From: Hirsutella rhossiliensis | Taxonomy: Eukaryota; Ascomycota; Sordariomycetes; Hypocreales; Ophiocordycipitaceae | Assembly: GCF_020360975.1 (NCBI RefSeq) | Contig: NW_025408678.1 | Span: forward strand, 2,294,001 to 2,358,000 | Direction of reading: 5' to 3' | Length of the DNA: 64,000 nucleotides | Shown here: positions 60,451 through 64,000 of the stretch, one piece after another | Layout: each line of letters starts with the position of its first letter | How positions within the stretch are numbered: position 1 is the stretch's first letter | Program-made: the position numbers and the translations under genes | The notes under the pieces: model-generated | Seen by the model: only the letters and a program-made list of their open reading frames with translations | What the model was told of the DNA's origin: nothing | The model's database searches: none

Positions 60451-60543
60451 CCCTCCTCTAAGTTATCGGGATATCTATATTATATCCTTTTAGTCCGATC
60501 TCTCTCTGGGCTTTATAGCCTTATCTAAAAGGAGCTTTAGATA

Positions 60544-60800
60544 TATTAGGGGCCGGCGTATACTTAGTATAGTAGTATAAGGCCGAATAATTATTTATCT
60601 AAAGCTAAGGAGAAAGGAGGAAAACTCTATCTTAGTCGCGATAGTTATCCGTCTTCCTTAGTCCCTAGCTCGTCCTATATTCGGGTGCTATTTAGCCTAA
60701 GTTCGGGTCGAGCTCTGCCCGTGCGTAGGTCTACTTCGGCCTAACTTCGGTACGGTCGCTATAGTATAACCTTAGCCTTCTACGGGCGTAGCCTATAATA
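60544..60800 (-). repeat. 5' LTR of Gyp-D (257 bp)
   Basis: Starts TATTAGGGGCCGGCG and ends CCTATAATA. It is less mutated than the 3' LTR (keeps GTGCGTAGG, CTCTGCCC). Confidence 0.93.
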
Positions 60801-61137
60801 CTATTATATAATTATAAGGTTAAGATATTACTTAGTTAAAGCCCTAAGTAAGGTCTTACGCTCGCTATAGTATATATAGAAGATAGAGAACCTGCTAGAT
60901 CTTAAGCGGGTAGAGAAGAATATAAATAGTTATTACTACTCTTACTTTAACTTATAAGACCGGTAGCTAGTCTATATTTAATACGCGTAATAACGTATAG
61001 TAGCTAGTTTATATAATACGTTTAATTACGTATAGTAGCTAGTCCGTTTAATTACCTATTAAACTTATACCGGATCTAGGTAGATAGTAAGGTTAACGTA
61101 CTAGCCCTATACTAAGGGACTAGTATATAATATTAGT

Positions 61138-62385
61138 ATAATTAAAGGTAAATCTCTTAATTCTACTTATATTAACGGCGCCTCTATTAGTAGGATTAAG
61201 GAATAGTTCTAATTACTTAAGCTACTAGCTATATAGGTAATCCTACTAGAATTACGCTTTAATATAGACGAAATAGGTATCCTTAAGGGCCTTAGGTATA
61301 ATAGGCTAGTACTAAGGAACTTAGAGAAGAAGGAGGCTATTAAAAAGTAGCTTAGATCGCGTTATTAAACTATAATTATTAAATACGTCTCTATAATAAG
61401 CTAGGCCTTAACCCCCCTTATAATCTTTAAGGGCTAGGACCTTTAATAGTAATAGTTCCTTAACGAACTCGATTTTTTAAAGGATTAGGACTTCGTTACT
61501 TCCCTAAAAGGCTAGATAAGCGATTCTATCGCTATTTAATAGCTTAAGTAGGTATTTATCCCTTAAATAAGGCGCTACTTATAGGGGAACGTTCTCCTTA
61601 TTATTAATAGCTATAAGAGCTATTAAACCGACGATTTTATATATAAATGCTTTAAGAATCGTATTTATCTTCTTTTTTTATTAGTATACTCCTCCTACGT
61701 CCTCTAACCTCTTAATATCTTAGTTTTCTCGCCGATTAAGGCTACCTACTAACGTTAACTTAAAAAAATCGTATCTTTCGACGATATAGCGCTAATTAGT
61801 AAGGCTACCTTCCTCTAAGTATATTATTAAGCCCGGTAGGCTAGTCTAACCGAAAAGAATATTAAGGGCGGGTAGTATAGGTTAGGACTATAGCTAGTTA
61901 ATATAGCAAAGCCCTTACTAAGCCGGTTTATCTTACTATAGCCGTTAACGCTATTAACGCCGTTAAAAAGAAAGAATTCTAGTACCCTAGCTATTTATAA
62001 TGCCCTTAAAACGCCTAAACGATTATAAGAAGTCCGTCGCCTTATTATAGGGCTAGAAAACTACGGTTAAGTTAACCGTACGATCCGACTACTCTTTAGT
62101 AAGGTTAGCCGTAGCCTTAATAAGCAAAATTAGTAGCTTATAGCCTCCTAGCTTCGAATATAATAGCTAGAGTATTAATTATATTGTCTATAGCCTTAAA
62201 AATAAAAAAGGTCCCTTAGGACCCTAATAGGCGGTTCGTATAGATTAAATAAGTTATAAAGACAAAGAAATAGCTCGAGCGCACGCTTAAGCTAGCTGCC
62301 GCTGCTATAGCTAATTAGAACGTAGGATTTAAAGCTCTTTATAATAGCTAGTAGCTAGAGTAGCTAGAAACACTAAATTTAATTA
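61138..62385 (+). pseudogene. Fot1-like transposase, C-terminal part (DDE catalytic domain)
   Basis: It is in frame with 43095-43451 once Gyp-C is removed. It reads KGKSLNSTYINGASISRI, then FNIDEIGILKG near 61,260-61,292 (first catalytic Asp in the NxDE motif), LLIINSYKSY near 61,590-61,625 (second Asp of the DGHxSH motif reads Asn) and LQPLNISVFSP near 61,700-61,735 (third acidic position reads Asn). It continues to a coiled C-terminus (LEYQLYSLKNKKG, Gln restored). A DDE_1 superfamily endonuclease, catalytically dead as read. Confidence 0.93.
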
Positions 62386-62444
62386 TCGTAATATTAAAAT
62401 ACGGCTTTAATTATATTTAGAATATGCCTACCTTAGTACTACGA

Positions 62445-62488
62445 AGGGTACCGGAAGTAAGGGGTGCCGGAAGCTAGGTATACTAACT
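62445..62488 (-). repeat. Right terminal inverted repeat of the Fot1-type element
   Basis: Reads AGTTAGTATACCTAGCTTCC on the minus strand and is followed by the TA duplication. Confidence 0.88.
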
Positions 62489-62820
62489 TAGCGGTTGCCT
62501 AGTAGGTAATAGTAGGCGACCGATATAATATAATATAATTTATTCCTCCTAGAGGGACTAACCCTAGAGGGCCGCGATACTAAGCTATTTATAGATCCTT
62601 TACTTTCGACTATAATACCTAGAAGCCCTATATTTTACTCCTATCTATATATTTTAGCCTTTAATTTCGCCGTTAATAAGCCTACTTAAAGGCCTATTTC
62701 TCTAAGTATTTAATATCTTATTCTTAGTAGCTAAAGCCCGGGCTATTAATAAGAGGCTATATAGTGCTAGTACTATATACTTTAGTTTACTAGTACTATT
62801 ATTATTAGTCTATATTTAGT
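62489..62820. other. Unassigned RIP-mutated DNA right of the Fot1-type element
   Basis: A 60-bp stretch near 62,670-62,735 resembles 12,880-12,945. The minus-strand reading (RALATKNKIL, RPLSRLINGEI) is reminiscent of a transposase helix-turn-helix but is too short to assign. Confidence 0.4.
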
Positions 62821-64000
62821 CTCTTAGTTACTATCGCGAATTTAATCGTAGCGCGTACTACTAGTAGGTTCGGCTTCTATTTATTACTACCGGATATCGA
62901 CTTCCCTCTTAAGAAGAAAGATAGATTTCCTATCTTAGTTTAATTATATTTTATTATACTTTCTCTTTTAAAGATCTATACCTTATATCGAAAGAGGAAG
63001 TGCTTTACTATCTCGATTACTTAACTATAGCTATATAGGTCGCTTTCTACCGCCTATATTCTATAAAGGTAACTATTAAGTCTCGATTTACCTATACGAA
63101 GTTACGTAAGTACTCTCGCTTCTTTCCTACTAAGTAAGTTATAGATCGTTCGCATATATCTACCTAGTAACGCCGTGTTAATTCTTTTCGAGTATCTTCC
63201 TACTCTTATAGGAATTTCTAGTCTTTGCTATTATAGTCTAGAGAGCAATCGAGCGGGCTTAAAATAGCGAGTTCTCCTAGATACGCCCCTCGCGTGTCGC
63301 TTTCCGCGCTGCTGCCTTTGCTTTTGCCCCTAACGTAAACCCTTTAGCTCCTACCGGGGCCTATATTATACGAATCGAAATACCCCGTTGCCGGAAGAGC
63401 TTAATATGCTTATAGATTTCTTAGATAATATATTGGCCCGACTACTAGCGCGGTTGGCCAATCGCCTATATAGCCGATCTATTGCTTATAATAAAGACTA
63501 GCTCTCTTTGCTCGAGTCGCGCTGGCATATATCGCAGAGCCGTGGCAATCGCCTCTAGCTCCGCAATATATAGGTTTTGATCCCTTCTATCCTCTCCGGA
63601 ACTGCTAGGACCACACTCAAGCTGCGCATGGTGTCTAGAGCTGGGCTGTGGGCCGTTGGACCATATGCCCCTATAAATCAAACTTAGGTATTCGGGGGCA
63701 TGGGGAGTAAGTGACCTCCGGTCACATCAATCCTCGCCACCTGCTCGTACCTTTAGCTCCCTCCAGTCGTCATTCTCGCCTCCGGCTCAGACAATGCTCC
63801 TTCCAGTCGCGGCCCAATGGTGTATTGTCAATAGTATGTTTGCATGGCGTGGTGACTTCGGTTTCTGGTTGGTATGTTCTATAGTGTCGTTCCCGTGGTT
63901 GGCTCCCTCGCTTAGTCAGGAGTGCTTCTCTTCTTCGGCGTTCTTGTAAACGTGCTGCTCGGTGTATAGTGATTGCAGCGTGTTCCTTCACAGTCGAACC
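62821..64000 (-). pseudogene. Tad1-type LINE (non-LTR retrotransposon), RNase H region of ORF2, truncated by the window edge
   Basis: On the minus strand the linker after the RT reads HAAITIHRAARLQERRRRE (63,930-63,990) and PLGRDWKEHCL (63,780-63,815). After a frameshift, the RNase H domain reads YIAELEAIATALRYM (63,530-63,575), FIISNRSAI (63,466-63,492, the DSxxAL position) and QQSGQYII-type sequence. The end of RNase H reads APAGAKGLRLGAKAKAAARKAT (63,270-63,345), a mutated HxGIxGNExADxxAK motif. Stops and the frameshift show it is dead. It is unmutated by RIP right of about 63,420 and fully RIP-mutated to the left. In fungi such domains belong to Tad1-clade elements. Confidence 0.85.

Larger units (their letters stand above)
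53657..60800 (-). mobile_element. Gyp-D: Gypsy LTR retrotransposon, minus strand (about 6.86 kb unnested)
   Basis: LTRs at 53657-54193 (257 bp plus a 280-bp insertion) and 60544-60800 (257 bp). The target duplication is CTATC (53652-53656) and CTATT (60801-60805), again differing by a C-to-T in a former CpA. Minus-strand motifs for gag zinc knuckle, RT, integrase and chromodomain are readable. A purine tract AAGAGGGGGAGAGCAAGGG (minus strand, 54,196-54,214) adjoins the left LTR, confirming orientation. Confidence 0.95.
43452..61132 (+). mobile_element. Gyp-C: large Gypsy LTR retrotransposon (about 9.8 kb unnested), plus strand
   Basis: The LTRs are about 705 bp after removing insertions (703 bp and 706 bp). 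The 5' LTR at 43452-44855 is split by a 696-bp solo LTR, and the 3' LTR at 53278-61132 is split by Gyp-D. The target duplication is TTAGC (43447-43451) and TTAGT (61133-61137), differing by one C-to-T in a former CpA. Inside are gag, pol with RT, RNase H and integrase, and a 617-codon extra frame. It is inserted in the Fot1-type transposase gene. Confidence 0.95.
53278..61132 (+). repeat. 3' LTR of Gyp-C, split by Gyp-D
   Basis: The LTR parts are 53278-53656 and 60801-61132. Joined, with one copy of the CTATC/CTATT duplication, they give 706 bp matching the 5' LTR. Confidence 0.92.
42951..62488 (+). mobile_element. Fot1/pogo-type DNA transposon, split by Gyp-C (about 1.85 kb without it)
   Basis: Terminal inverted repeats of about 43 bp begin AGTTAGTATACCTAGCTTCC at 42951 and, inverted, at 62488. 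The flanking dinucleotide is TA on both sides (42949-42950, 62489-62490), as for Tc1/mariner-pogo elements. Removing Gyp-C (43452-61132) and one copy of its duplication leaves 1852 bp with one frame for a Fot1-like transposase of about 535 residues. Both sizes agree with Fot1 elements of ascomycetes. Confidence 0.93.

Noticed and set aside
42951..62488. A single 19.5-kb giant DNA transposon with cargo
   Set aside because: The terminal repeats are Fot1-type and the inner 17.7 kb is a separate retrotransposon with its own LTRs and duplication; the joined outer parts give an ordinary 1.85-kb element.

Overview
The window is a dense nest of transposable-element relics from a filamentous ascomycete (Pezizomycotina). 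Nearly all of it carries an extreme signature of repeat-induced point mutation (RIP). The dinucleotides CA and TG are almost absent over about 63 kb and TA is in large excess, while CG, CC and CT remain common. Read as protein, Gln and Trp codons have become stops, His and Cys read as Tyr, and Met reads as Ile. For that reason there are almost no open reading frames, yet the frames of known transposon proteins can still be followed. The exact species cannot be named from this sequence.

Layout, left to right. (1) 1-10,946: a minus-strand chromodomain-type Gypsy element (family Gyp-B, running off the left edge). It was invaded by a 393-bp miniature terminal-repeat element (1835-2227) and by a complete minus-strand Gypsy element (Gyp-A1, 2401-10697, site duplication CTTAA), which itself carries a 476-bp insertion (5731-6206). 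(2) 10,947-20,700: unassigned mutated DNA, a solo-LTR-like repeat (15034-15614), the C-terminal half of a hAT transposase (16.8-17.7 kb), a minus-strand coding relic (18.4-19.3 kb), and simple and tandem repeats. (3) 20,740-31,640: a large unknown minus-strand gene relic (U2), split by a complete plus-strand Gyp-B2 element (21301-28320, duplication ACTAT) and by a second solo-LTR-like repeat (29843-30410). (4) 31,910-41,694: a divergent plus-strand unknown gene relic (U1), split by a complete Gyp-A2 element (32787-40631, duplication AAAAG). (5) 42.2-42.8 kb: a lightly mutated island holding a fragment of a FunK1-type fungal kinase. (6) 42951-62488: a Fot1/pogo-type DNA transposon of about 1.85 kb, split by a roughly 9.8-kb Gypsy element (Gyp-C). 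Gyp-C's 5' LTR is split by a 696-bp solo LTR, and its 3' LTR is split by a minus-strand Gypsy element (Gyp-D), one LTR of which holds a 278-bp MITE-like insertion. (7) 62.8-64.0 kb: the RNase H end of a Tad1-type LINE on the minus strand, where the RIP signature stops abruptly at about 63.42 kb and normal base composition resumes.

The genes do not form a working pathway: every recognised gene is a transposase or retroelement polyprotein, or an interrupted gene relic. The interest lies in the insertion order, which target-site duplications make readable to the base; in two extra long frames inside Gypsy elements (a 617-codon ORF after pol in Gyp-C and an antisense Ala/Ser-rich frame in Gyp-B2); in the miniature LTR element; and in sharp islands of unmutated sequence. 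Such gene-poor, AT-rich RIP blocks are typical of fungal heterochromatin (centromeric, subtelomeric or dispersed AT-isochores); which of these applies cannot be told from this window alone.
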